10,210 nucleotides of DNA from an uncultured Clostridia bacterium (GTDB lineage Bacteria; Bacillota; Clostridia; RUG12999). Below the pieces are notes generated by a model that did not search any database, had not been told where the DNA came from, and saw only the letters and a list, made by a program, of their open reading frames with translations. Below, in pieces: positions 1 to 6,241 of the stretch (positions are counted from its first letter, which is position 1; the number at the start of each line of letters is the position of its first letter). The DNA lies in contig CATIYX010000424.1 of NCBI GenBank assembly GCA_949739095.1, positions 1-10,210 of the forward strand, in the 5' to 3' direction. The position numbers and the translations under genes are program-made.

Positions 1-696
1 GCCACCACTCGGGCGACCACCGCCGCTACTGCCGCCAGTAACGGACGATGTTCCTGTTGTAATTGGCTGCTGCGTTCCTGGATCTACCTCCGGCACAGAA
101 GATGCATTATAAATAATCTGTGCAACCGCGCCTCTTGTAACTTGGGATGAAAAACTTTCCACTGAAATGGATTTTGTAATCATCAGTTCATTGGCAACCG
201 CTATGTATCCATTAGGCCACAAATCCATACCATTCGCTTCTGCCCGCGCCTTCGCCCTTAATTCATAGCCGAGCAAACAAGTTACCATCTTCAATGCTTC
301 TTCATAGGTCACCTTGTTCTCCGGACGGAATGACCCATCTTCATATCCCTGAATAACCTTTTTATTAACAGCGAATTTAATATATTTTGCTGCCCAGTGA
401 TTCTCACTATCCACATCCTCAAACCCTGTTTTCGCATCACTCTCAATATACTCAATACCGCTGTTCTCCTGCAGGCTCATCAGCATTTTTACAAATTCTG
501 CTCTGGTAATCATTTCATCTGGTTTATAGGTTCCATCGCTATAACCTTCAATTTTTCCCCATTCTTCCAATGCCATGATGGCCGTTCCATATGTAGTTTC
601 TTCCGTTACATCGCTGAACGCATATACCCCAGCCGTTGGAATCAGAGAAACCATCATGCAAACGAACATCACAAAGGTTAAAACTCTCTTTTTCAT
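1..696 (-). CDS. SLH-domain secreted surface protein, N-terminal part (C-terminus beyond the window)
   Basis: The reading frame is open from an ATG at 696-694 to the window edge (232 codons, no stop), so the gene continues to the left. The start is set by an AGGAGG at 710-705, 8 nt upstream. Residues 1-26 form a Sec signal peptide: MKKR, a hydrophobic core, and a likely cleavage after VYA. Three S-layer-homology repeats follow, at about 27-74 (FSDV...GYSDGTYKPDEMITRAEF), 92-143 (FEDV..HWA..., GYEDGSFRPENKVTYEEA) and a more divergent one at 155-198 (LWPNGYIAVA...VTRGAVAQIIYNA). SLH repeats bind pyruvylated secondary cell-wall polymers and anchor proteins to the Gram-positive surface. After about residue 199 the chain becomes a Pro/Thr then Gly/Ser-rich linker, which usually leads to the functional domain. 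That domain lies outside the window, so the job of the protein cannot be stated. It has its own promoter and is divergent from feoAB. Confidence 0.93.
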   Translation of the reverse strand, partial: MKKRVLTFVMFVCMMVSLIPTAGVYAFSDVTEETTYGTAIMALEEWGKIEGYSDGTYKPDEMITRAEFVKMLMSLQENSGIEYIESDAKTGFEDVDSENHWAAKYIKFAVNKKVIQGYEDGSFRPENKVTYEEALKMVTCLLGYELRAKARAEANGMDLWPNGYIAVANELMITKSISVESFSSQVTRGAVAQIIYNASSVPEVDPGTQQPITTGTSSVTGGSSGGGRPSGG

Positions 697-772
697 TTCT
701 CTCTCCTCCTAGTCTCACGTTCTTATCATCTTTTATATGAAACCTTTTTCACCTTTTATCCCTATCGGTTTT

Positions 773-801
773 ATTTTATCATATTCTCGCCTTAAAATCA
801 A
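773..801 (-). promoter_or_regulatory. Sigma-A type promoter for the SLH gene
   Basis: On the minus strand, TTGATT (801-796) is followed by a 17-bp spacer and TAAAAT (778-773). A TGA directly before the -10 gives an extended -10 (TGN). Transcription would start near 766, leaving a leader of about 70 nt that ends at the AGGAGG and ATG of the SLH gene. Both hexamers are close to consensus and the spacing is ideal. No binding site or riboswitch is evident in the leader. Confidence 0.6.
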
Positions 802-1038
802 CAAAAATTCTTCAGATTTCAAATTTCTATTCAATGTGCATTAATTTTTTTTAATTTTTATCATATAATACACAAAAAATCTTAAAATCCTTTATCCAAC
901 AGGCTTTCACAGTATTTTAGTCCCTTCGTTTTTCTGCCCGATTCTCATGATTTCTTCCTATATCACCAAACATTTCTAAATACTCTGCACAACATAATTT
1001 CTCTTCCGATATCATTTGTATACAGCCTTTCACCTTGC
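802..1038. other. AT-rich intergenic stretch, no gene seen
   Basis: This is the middle of the 413-bp gap between the divergent SLH and feoA genes. It is rich in A/T runs, and I see no open frame with a ribosome site, no strong hairpin and no repeat. The two flanking promoters account for the ends of the gap. Confidence 0.6.
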
Positions 1039-1067
1039 TTGACTTTTTGCGGATTCTATGGTATTCT
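1039..1067 (+). promoter_or_regulatory. Sigma-A type promoter for feoAB
   Basis: TTGACT (1039-1044) is followed by a 17-bp spacer and TATTCT (1062-1067). The -35 matches consensus at five of six positions and the -10 at four of six. The start of transcription would fall near 1074, about 36 nt before the feoA ATG. Confidence 0.6.
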
Positions 1068-1071
1068 TGTC

Positions 1072-1090
1072 GTTAATAATACTCATTCAT
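1072..1090 (+). promoter_or_regulatory. Candidate Fur box over the feoAB transcription start
   Basis: These 19 bases (GTTAATAATACTCATTCAT) match the classical Fur box GATAATGATAATCATTATC at 13 of 19 positions by my count, with the left half and core best preserved. The site sits immediately after the -10 and over the expected transcription start, where a bound Fur-Fe2+ repressor would block initiation. Ferrous iron uptake operons are classic Fur targets. In an AT-rich gap a 13/19 match can arise by chance, so this is a candidate only. Confidence 0.35.
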
Positions 1091-1109
1091 ATTGGGAGGG
1101 AATATTACG

Positions 1110-1340
1110 ATGACACTTGACCGACTGCACCCGGGCGGGAGCGGGATAATTGAAACGGTGGGCGGTGAAGGCGCACTGCGTCGGAGGCTGCTGGATATGG
1201 GGCTAACGCCTGGAACGTCAATCTGCGTAAGAAAAGTTGCACCAATGGGTGATCCGTTAGAGCTGTTTTTGCGCGGCTATGTTCTGACACTGCGCAAAGA
1301 TGACGCTGCCAAAATCACATTAAAAGAGGTGGTGCAGTGA
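1110..1340 (+). CDS. feoA: Ferrous iron transport accessory protein FeoA
   Basis: FeoA is a small cytoplasmic SH3-like protein that works with the FeoB ferrous iron permease and probably modulates it. The 76-residue product has the usual family length (about 75) and pattern: an N-terminal GGSGII, then GEGALRRRLLDMGLTPGT at about residues 23-40, then APMGDPLELFLRGYVLTLRKDDA. I chose the ATG at 1110 because GGGAGGG (1094-1100) lies 9 nt upstream. A TTG at 1092 would place that ribosome site inside the protein. The stop at 1338-1340 overlaps the feoB start, so the two are translationally coupled. The gene is first in the operon, behind the promoter at 1039-1067. Confidence 0.93.
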   Translation: MTLDRLHPGGSGIIETVGGEGALRRRLLDMGLTPGTSICVRKVAPMGDPLELFLRGYVLTLRKDDAAKITLKEVVQ

Positions 1341-3352
1341 TGGCTTATCTTTTAGCACTTGCCGGCAATCAGAACTGCGGTAAAACCACACTATTCAATT
1401 GTCTGACCGGGAGCAACCAGCATGTTGGAAATTTCCCAGGCGTGACCGTTGAAAAAAAAGAAGGAACCATTTTAAAGCAAAAAGATTTGACGCTGGTAGA
1501 CCTGCCCGGTATCTATTCTTTATCCCCTTATACTTCCGAAGAAGTGGTCACGCGTGATTTCCTCCTTAAAGAACATCCGCGCGCCATTATTAATATCGTT
1601 GACGCAACCAATTTAGAGCGGAATTTATATCTTTCCCTCCAACTCATGGAACTTGGTATTCCCATTGTCATTGCGCTTAACATGATGGATGAAGTGCTTG
1701 CCAGTGGAAATGTGGTGGACTATGACAAACTTTCAAAACACTTGGGTGTACCAGTCGTCCCTATCTCTGCTAGTAAAAATGAAGGAATTTCAGAACTGAT
1801 GCAGCATGTGCGCCAAGTGGTACAATTAAATACGCCGCCGGCAAAACTGGATTTCTGCCGTGGCGCTGTACATCGCGCGATTCATTCCATTTCCCACATC
1901 ATTGAGGACCACGCCCTGGAAACCGGATACCCTATCCGCTTTGCCGCTACAAAATTGGTAGAAGGCGATGAACCCATGCGTATGGCACTTCGCATTCATG
2001 AAACTGACCAGCATATTATTGACCATATTGTTGCCGATATGGAAAAAGAACTAGGAACGGACCGCGAAGCTGCATTGGCGGACATGCGTTATAATTATAT
2101 TGAAGAAATCTGCAAAACCTGTGTCATCAAACATCAAGAAAGCAGAGAACAAATTCGTTCAGAAAAAATTGACCGCATTTTAACACATAAAATATGGGGA
2201 ATCCCTCTATTTTTGGGCATTATGCTGCTCGTATTCTGGCTGACGTTTACGGTCATTGGCGCTCCGTTGCAAGATTTACTGGAAAACGTCATTGAAGCAG
2301 TTACTGACCTATTATCCCAAGCTCTCGCAGCCACACATGTCAGTCCCTGGTTGCAAGCGTTGCTCACCGACGGTGTTTTTGCAGGCGTTGGCAGTGTTTT
2401 GTCTTTTATGCCAATTATTGTTGTGCTGTTTTTCTTCCTGTCTTTGCTTGAGGATAGTGGCTATATGGCACGGGTAGCATTTGTGATGGACAAACTGCTT
2501 CGTAAAATTGGGCTCTCTGGTCGTTCTTTTGTACCTATGCTCATTGGCTTCGGCTGCAGCGTACCAGCCATTATGGCGACCCGCACGCTGTCCAGCGAAC
2601 GAGACCGGAAAATGACGATTATATTAACGCCATTTATGTCATGTAGCGCAAAACTTCCTATCTATGGCATGATTACCATGGCATTTTTCCCGCAGCATGG
2701 CGCTCTGGTAATGATAAGTCTTTATATCACCGGAATTGTGGTGGCAATTCTATCAGGGCTGTTGCTGAAAACAACATTATATCGCGGAAATCCCATGCCA
2801 TTTGTGATGGAACTTCCTGCCTACCGTCTTCCTTCGGCGCGCAGCGTACTACTACACATGTGGGAGAAAGCAAAGGACTTTCTACATAAGGCATTTACAG
2901 TAATTTTTCTAGCTACTATTATCATTTGGTTCCTGCAAAGTTATGACTGGACATTTCATATGGTGGAAAACAGTGCTGACAGCATTTTAGCGTCTATTGG
3001 TTCACTGATTGCTCCTATTTTTACGCCGCTAGGCTTTCACGACTGGCGTGCTTCCACTGCCCTGATTACCGGTCTGACTGCCAAAGAGACCGTTGTCAGT
3101 ACCTTAACTGTTTTGAGTGGCGCTTCCGGCAGTGCAGAGCTGAGCAGTATCCTCTCCACTATTTTTACGCCGCTAAGCGCCTTTTCTTTCCTGGCATTTA
3201 CGATTTTATATATGCCTTGCGTTGCAGCTTTTGCCGCTTCACGTCGTGAACTGGGGTCAATTCGCAGTGCATTAGGTGCTGCTGCCTACCAGACAGGAGC
3301 CGCTTATATCGCGGCATTCTTAATTTATCAGATAGGCAGATTATTTCTCTAA
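1340..3352 (+). CDS. feoB: Ferrous iron transport protein FeoB (GTPase-linked permease)
   Basis: FeoB carries Fe2+ across the cytoplasmic membrane using an N-terminal G-domain. Numbered from the ATG at 1340 (670 residues), the GTPase motifs are all present: G1 GNQNCGKT (9-16), the G2 threonine in VGNFPGVTVE, G3 DLPG (54-57), G4 NMMD (114-117) and G5 SAS (143-145). A helical spacer follows, then a polytopic membrane part from about residue 283 containing the first gate motif GFGCSVPA (403-410), the second gate CSAKLPIYG, and the C-terminal MPCVAAFAASRRELG. Length and order are normal for FeoB, and no break or insertion is visible. A GTG at 1337 is an alternative start. The ATG gives better spacing to GAGGTGG (1325-1331) and a TGATG junction with feoA. 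Transcription ends at the hairpin at 3396-3447. Confidence 0.97.
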   Translation: MAYLLALAGNQNCGKTTLFNCLTGSNQHVGNFPGVTVEKKEGTILKQKDLTLVDLPGIYSLSPYTSEEVVTRDFLLKEHPRAIINIVDATNLERNLYLSLQLMELGIPIVIALNMMDEVLASGNVVDYDKLSKHLGVPVVPISASKNEGISELMQHVRQVVQLNTPPAKLDFCRGAVHRAIHSISHIIEDHALETGYPIRFAATKLVEGDEPMRMALRIHETDQHIIDHIVADMEKELGTDREAALADMRYNYIEEICKTCVIKHQESREQIRSEKIDRILTHKIWGIPLFLGIMLLVFWLTFTVIGAPLQDLLENVIEAVTDLLSQALAATHVSPWLQALLTDGVFAGVGSVLSFMPIIVVLFFFLSLLEDSGYMARVAFVMDKLLRKIGLSGRSFVPMLIGFGCSVPAIMATRTLSSERDRKMTIILTPFMSCSAKLPIYGMITMAFFPQHGALVMISLYITGIVVAILSGLLLKTTLYRGNPMPFVMELPAYRLPSARSVLLHMWEKAKDFLHKAFTVIFLATIIIWFLQSYDWTFHMVENSADSILASIGSLIAPIFTPLGFHDWRASTALITGLTAKETVVSTLTVLSGASGSAELSSILSTIFTPLSAFSFLAFTILYMPCVAAFAASRRELGSIRSALGAAAYQTGAAYIAAFLIYQIGRLFL

Positions 3353-3395
3353 GACCGCCTTTTTGATTGCATTGGTTGCCAAAATATGATTTATA

Positions 3396-3447
3396 AAAAA
3401 ATGGCATTAATGTACAGTAGACAAACTGTACATTAATGCCATTTTTT
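3396..3447. terminator. Bidirectional intrinsic terminator between feoB and the kinase gene
   Basis: A perfect 22-bp inverted repeat occupies 3396-3417 and 3426-3447 with an 8-nt loop (TAGACAAA). The outer ends are A6 on the left and T6 on the right, so transcripts from either strand form a hairpin followed by a U run. It lies 43 bp after the feoB stop and about 20 bp after the end of the convergent minus-strand gene, so it serves both. Confidence 0.93.
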
Positions 3448-3467
3448 ACATTTGAGATTCCAAAATA

Positions 3468-3971
3468 TCATCTGCTTTTTAGCTGTTCCACTATCTGTGA
3501 CACCACCTGCTCAATATGCAGTCCATCACAAGATATTGTAATATCTTGATATGTTTCATAAAGTTTTCTACGTTGCTGTAAAATCTCTGATAAAGTTTCT
3601 CCATCTGTTTTAACAATACCGCGTGCTTCAAAATTTTTCACCCGCCGTCCGAGTTCCTCCGACGACACCTCCAGATATACCACCGGTCCAAATTGTTTTA
3701 GATGTTGCATAGCATCCGAGCTATAGACTACGCTTCCGCCCGTTGCAACCACCTGACCCGCAAAAGATTCTCTCAGTATATGCCGCCGCTCACAGTCCAT
3801 AAAATAGGGTACGCCTTTTTGGTCAATGATTTTTTGCAACAGCGCTCCCTCTTTTTGCTGAATTAACAAATCGGTATCTATAAATGGTATTCCTAAAGCC
3901 TTCGCTAAAATAACTCCTACTGTGCTTTTCCCAGCGCCCGGCATACCCACTAAAATCACTGATTGCCTCAA
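3468..3971 (-). CDS. Shikimate-kinase-like P-loop kinase
   Basis: The 167-residue product has the shikimate kinase fold and length. The Walker A is GMPGAGKST (9-17), the substrate-side acidic pair is DTD (32-34), the lid arginine is R117, and R134 in QRRKLYE sits where the family has R-x-P-L-Y. Two hallmark positions differ. The shikimate-binding arginine of the FR motif is methionine (F57-M58), and the Gly-Gly-Gly loop is GGS (78-80, in VATGGSVVY). I therefore name the family but not the substrate. It may be a paralogue subfamily usually auto-annotated as shikimate kinase. Translation starts at a TTG (3971-3969) with GGAGG 7 nt upstream (3983-3979). That TTG overlaps the TGA of the upstream deacetylase (TTGA), so the two genes are one operon with coupled translation. 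Confidence 0.82.
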   Translation of the reverse strand: MRQSVILVGMPGAGKSTVGVILAKALGIPFIDTDLLIQQKEGALLQKIIDQKGVPYFMDCERRHILRESFAGQVVATGGSVVYSSDAMQHLKQFGPVVYLEVSSEELGRRVKNFEARGIVKTDGETLSEILQQRRKLYETYQDITISCDGLHIEQVVSQIVEQLKSR

Positions 3972-4864
3972 GCCGCTCCCTCCACTCCGTCAGCTACACG
4001 AATCGCTTCAAACGTAAACCCATAATTTTTTAAATATTCTATGCATTCTGGCAGCGCCTCTACCGTTAATGTTTTTGCGGCAGTATCATGCATAAGCACA
4101 ACCGCATCTTCATGCTTAATGGTGGTTTCCTGAAACATCGTCATGATGTGCTCATGGGTATATGCTTTTCCGTCCGCATCGCCATTGAGGGAATTCCAAT
4201 CTGCAAAAGAATATCCCATTTCAGATAACATTTGTCTGTATGGCGCTTTGGATTGTTCAAATGACCCACCTGGAAACCGAAATAGTTTCTGTACGTTCTC
4301 TTGCCCAATTATGCTGCCAATCAACTCTGTTGTCTTTTCCACTTCTTCTTTGAAATTTTCCGCACAAGAATACATATATCCATAGTTATGGTTATAGCTA
4401 TGATTTCCAATCGCGTGCCCTTCCTCAAAAATCCGTTTTATCAATTCCGGATGGCATTCCGCATTTTTTCCCATTACAAAAAAAGTTGCTTTAACATCAT
4501 ATTGTTTCAAAATATCAAGAATTTTTTCTGTATTTTCACTTGGTCCATCATCAAATGTCAAAAATGCTTTTCGCTCCCCATCTTTTATGATAAGACGGTC
4601 TGTAATATCCGCGTCCGCTTTTCCTGGTGTTTGTACATCCAGCGGCGTTGGCGTATAGGTCGGTGCTGGTGTCACTTCCGGCATCGGCTCCTGCGTTTGT
4701 TCCGGTGAATTTGCTACCACTGCCGCATCTATTGTGCCGCTCCCGTTAGCTGCAGTGGATACAGCTCTATTTTTATAATGCAACACTGCCCATGTTGTTG
4801 CAATGGCGACAACAATTACAACTGCCACTATGAGTCCAATCCATGTTTTTTTCCCAAATCTCAT
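3968..4864 (-). CDS. Membrane-anchored polysaccharide deacetylase (NodB domain)
   Basis: This carbohydrate esterase family 4 enzyme should remove N-acetyl groups from a cell-surface glycan such as peptidoglycan GlcNAc. The 298-residue product has a basic N-terminus, a single membrane helix (about 8-30), a Pro/Thr/Gln-rich extracytoplasmic spacer (about 52-82) and a NodB domain from about residue 99. All catalytic motifs are intact: TFDDGP (103-108, base and metal Asp), HSYNH (155-159, metal His pair), RFPGGS (196-201), FADWN (220-224) and LMHD (257-260, catalytic His). The ATG at 4864 is chosen because GGGAGGAGA (4883-4875) lies about 11 nt upstream. A GTG at 4897 would put that site inside the protein. 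It is first in a two-gene operon with the atypical kinase and diverges from a second deacetylase at 5107. Confidence 0.92.
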   Translation of the reverse strand: MRFGKKTWIGLIVAVVIVVAIATTWAVLHYKNRAVSTAANGSGTIDAAVVANSPEQTQEPMPEVTPAPTYTPTPLDVQTPGKADADITDRLIIKDGERKAFLTFDDGPSENTEKILDILKQYDVKATFFVMGKNAECHPELIKRIFEEGHAIGNHSYNHNYGYMYSCAENFKEEVEKTTELIGSIIGQENVQKLFRFPGGSFEQSKAPYRQMLSEMGYSFADWNSLNGDADGKAYTHEHIMTMFQETTIKHEDAVVLMHDTAAKTLTVEALPECIEYLKNYGFTFEAIRVADGVEGAA

Positions 4865-4914
4865 AAAGTTAAAATCTCCTCCCGAATCATATTTCACTTC
4901 ATCTTGCGATATGT

Positions 4915-4944
4915 ATTATAACACACACATCTATCAAAACTCAA
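4915..4944 (-). promoter_or_regulatory. Sigma-A promoter for the deacetylase-kinase operon
   Basis: On the minus strand, TTGAGT (4944-4939), an 18-bp spacer and a perfect TATAAT (4920-4915) preceded by TGT give an extended -10. Transcription would start near 4908, giving a leader of about 44 nt before the ATG at 4864. This looks like vegetative rather than sporulation-specific expression. Confidence 0.7.
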
Positions 4945-5106
4945 TAGTTATACGCAAATTGTAACTATTTTTGCCGACTTGTAAAAAAGTTTGTCTATTT
5001 ATTCCACATTTTGTCGCATTTTACAGAATCCACATATCTTTTATATGTATGAATGACTATCAGTCAATATGTCAACATGAAATTAAAAAGGAAGGATGAT
5101 GTTCTT

Positions 5107-5958
5107 ATGAAAAAAATGCTTTTTGCTCTGCTCTTTTGCGTTTTATTATGCTGCGGCTGCAGTCCACAACAAATACAGCAGAATCCCTCTAGTCCTCAGG
5201 ATTCTGCTCCTCCACAAACCCCTGTGCCGACTTTAATGCCGCCGCAACCAGCCATCAATATTGCCAGTCTGGATAACAAAACATATGGCTGGGGGTTAAA
5301 AAAAGTGAAAAACGCCGCTCCCGAAGTCCCAAGCAGTATTATGACAACTTTAAAACAGTTTGATGCCTACTATTTGGGAGATACTACCTCGAAAGTGTTG
5401 TATCTCACATTTGATGAGGGGTATGAAAACGGATATACCAGTAAAATTTTGGATGTATTGCGCGATAATCAAGTGCCTGCTTGTTTCTTTATTACAGGTC
5501 CCTATCTAAAGACAGAACAGGCATTGGTCCGCCGTATGGCTGCCGAAGGACATGACGTTGGAAATCATACAGTCAACCATCCCAGTATGCCTTCTGTTTC
5601 CGACAATGCAAAACTAAAGCAGGAAATGACGCAGTTAAGCGAGGACTATTATAATCTGACCGGTCAAACCATGCTGTTTATGCGTCCGCCCAAAGGTGAA
5701 TATAGCGAACGCACATTAGCATTGACGCGGGAACTTGGTATGAAAACCATCTTTTGGAGTTTTGCTTACAAAGATTGGGATACCAATTTCCAACGCGGCA
5801 GCGACTTTGCCTACAGGGAAGTTATGGACTATATCCATAACGGCTGTATTCTGTTATTACATGCCGTATCCAAAGACAATACCGAGGCTTTGGACCGCAT
5901 TATCAAGGATGCCCAGGCACAAGGCTATACCTTCCAATCTCTGCGTAATTTACCATAA
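5107..5958 (+). CDS. pdaA: PdaA-like muramic acid de-N-acetylase (spore cortex delta-lactam synthesis), lipoprotein
   Basis: In Bacillus subtilis, PdaA deacetylates muramic acid in cortex peptidoglycan, a step toward the muramic delta-lactam needed for germination. The match is close from memory of that family: TFDEGYENG (101-109, where PdaA has TFDNGYENG), HTVNH (154-158), RPPKGEYS (193-200), FWSFAYKDWD and LLLHAVSKDN. The 283-residue product starts with MKKM and a hydrophobic core ending in LLCCGCS, so Cys18 is a plausible lipidation site. A Pro/Gln-rich linker follows. The ATG at 5107 has an AAGGAAGGA about 10 nt upstream (5089-5097). An in-frame ATG at 5053 lacks such a site. The E in TFDEG replaces the second Asp of ordinary NodB enzymes, as is usual in this subfamily. 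No clear sigma-A promoter lies upstream. CATTTTA at 5017-5023 resembles a forespore sigma-factor -10, but its -35 is poor. Confidence 0.88.
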   Translation: MKKMLFALLFCVLLCCGCSPQQIQQNPSSPQDSAPPQTPVPTLMPPQPAINIASLDNKTYGWGLKKVKNAAPEVPSSIMTTLKQFDAYYLGDTTSKVLYLTFDEGYENGYTSKILDVLRDNQVPACFFITGPYLKTEQALVRRMAAEGHDVGNHTVNHPSMPSVSDNAKLKQEMTQLSEDYYNLTGQTMLFMRPPKGEYSERTLALTRELGMKTIFWSFAYKDWDTNFQRGSDFAYREVMDYIHNGCILLLHAVSKDNTEALDRIIKDAQAQGYTFQSLRNLP

Positions 5959-5983
5959 TTCTGTTCTTTCCTCCAAAAAGCAG

Positions 5984-6012
5984 TTGCAAAGTATGCCATA
6001 CAATGCTATAAT
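5984..6012 (+). promoter_or_regulatory. Strong sigma-A promoter for glmM
   Basis: TTGCAA (5984-5989), a 17-bp spacer and a perfect TATAAT (6007-6012) preceded by TGC form an extended -10 promoter. It begins only 25 bp after the pdaA stop. The transcription start near 6019 leaves about 220 nt of untranslated leader before the glmM ATG at 6242, which is long for a housekeeping gene. Confidence 0.75.
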
Positions 6013-6087
6013 AGATATTACGATCATTTTTATAAAATGGTATTTATGTATCAAAAAGCGTTTATTCTGCCGAAAATTTTTATCAGC

Positions 6088-6103
6088 TGCCATCTAAATG
6101 GCA
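6088..6103 (+). other. Small hairpin in the glmM leader
   Basis: TGCCAT (6088-6093) and ATGGCA (6098-6103) form a 6-bp perfect stem around a CTAA tetraloop within the transcribed leader. It is not followed by a U run, so it is not a terminator. On its own it is small enough to be chance. Confidence 0.45.
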
Positions 6104-6152
6104 CTCGTCTTTGCAACAGAATAATGCATACATTTGTGATTAAAATAATATT

Positions 6153-6200
6153 GGGAGTAATCCTGCTTGTTGTTCTATATAAACAACAAGCGACACTCCC
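6153..6200 (+). promoter_or_regulatory. Extended two-part stem-loop in the glmM leader, possible regulatory RNA
   Basis: The inner stem is a perfect 10 bp (6165-6174 with 6182-6191, loop CTATATA). Outside it, after an asymmetric 6/3-nt internal loop, GGGAGT (6153-6158) pairs perfectly with ACTCCC (6195-6200). A T-rich stretch (6201-6212) follows, but it is interrupted and is not a standard terminator U tract. CTCC at 6196-6199 could instead pair with GGAG at 6217-6220, which would open the outer helix. The element lies about 30-40 nt before the glmM ribosome site, so it could affect transcription or translation of glmM. It could also be a weak terminator for pdaA readthrough. It is not the glmS ribozyme, whose position and conserved core I do not see. 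Confidence 0.5.
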
Positions 6201-6241
6201 TTCTTCAATTTTGGTTGGAGAAAAAAGAAAGGTGGAACAGA

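Noticed and set aside
397..681. Plus-strand open frame of 94 codons
   Set aside because: It lies wholly antisense to the SLH gene, whose signal peptide and repeats are clear, and it has no ribosome site.
4301..4708. Plus-strand open frame of 135 codons
   Set aside because: It is antisense to the deacetylase, whose catalytic motifs are all intact, and it lacks recognisable protein features.
6153..6200. glmS-type ribozyme or a standard intrinsic terminator
   Set aside because: The stem-loop lacks a clean U tract, and I cannot see the conserved core of the ribozyme. The downstream gene is glmM, not glmS.
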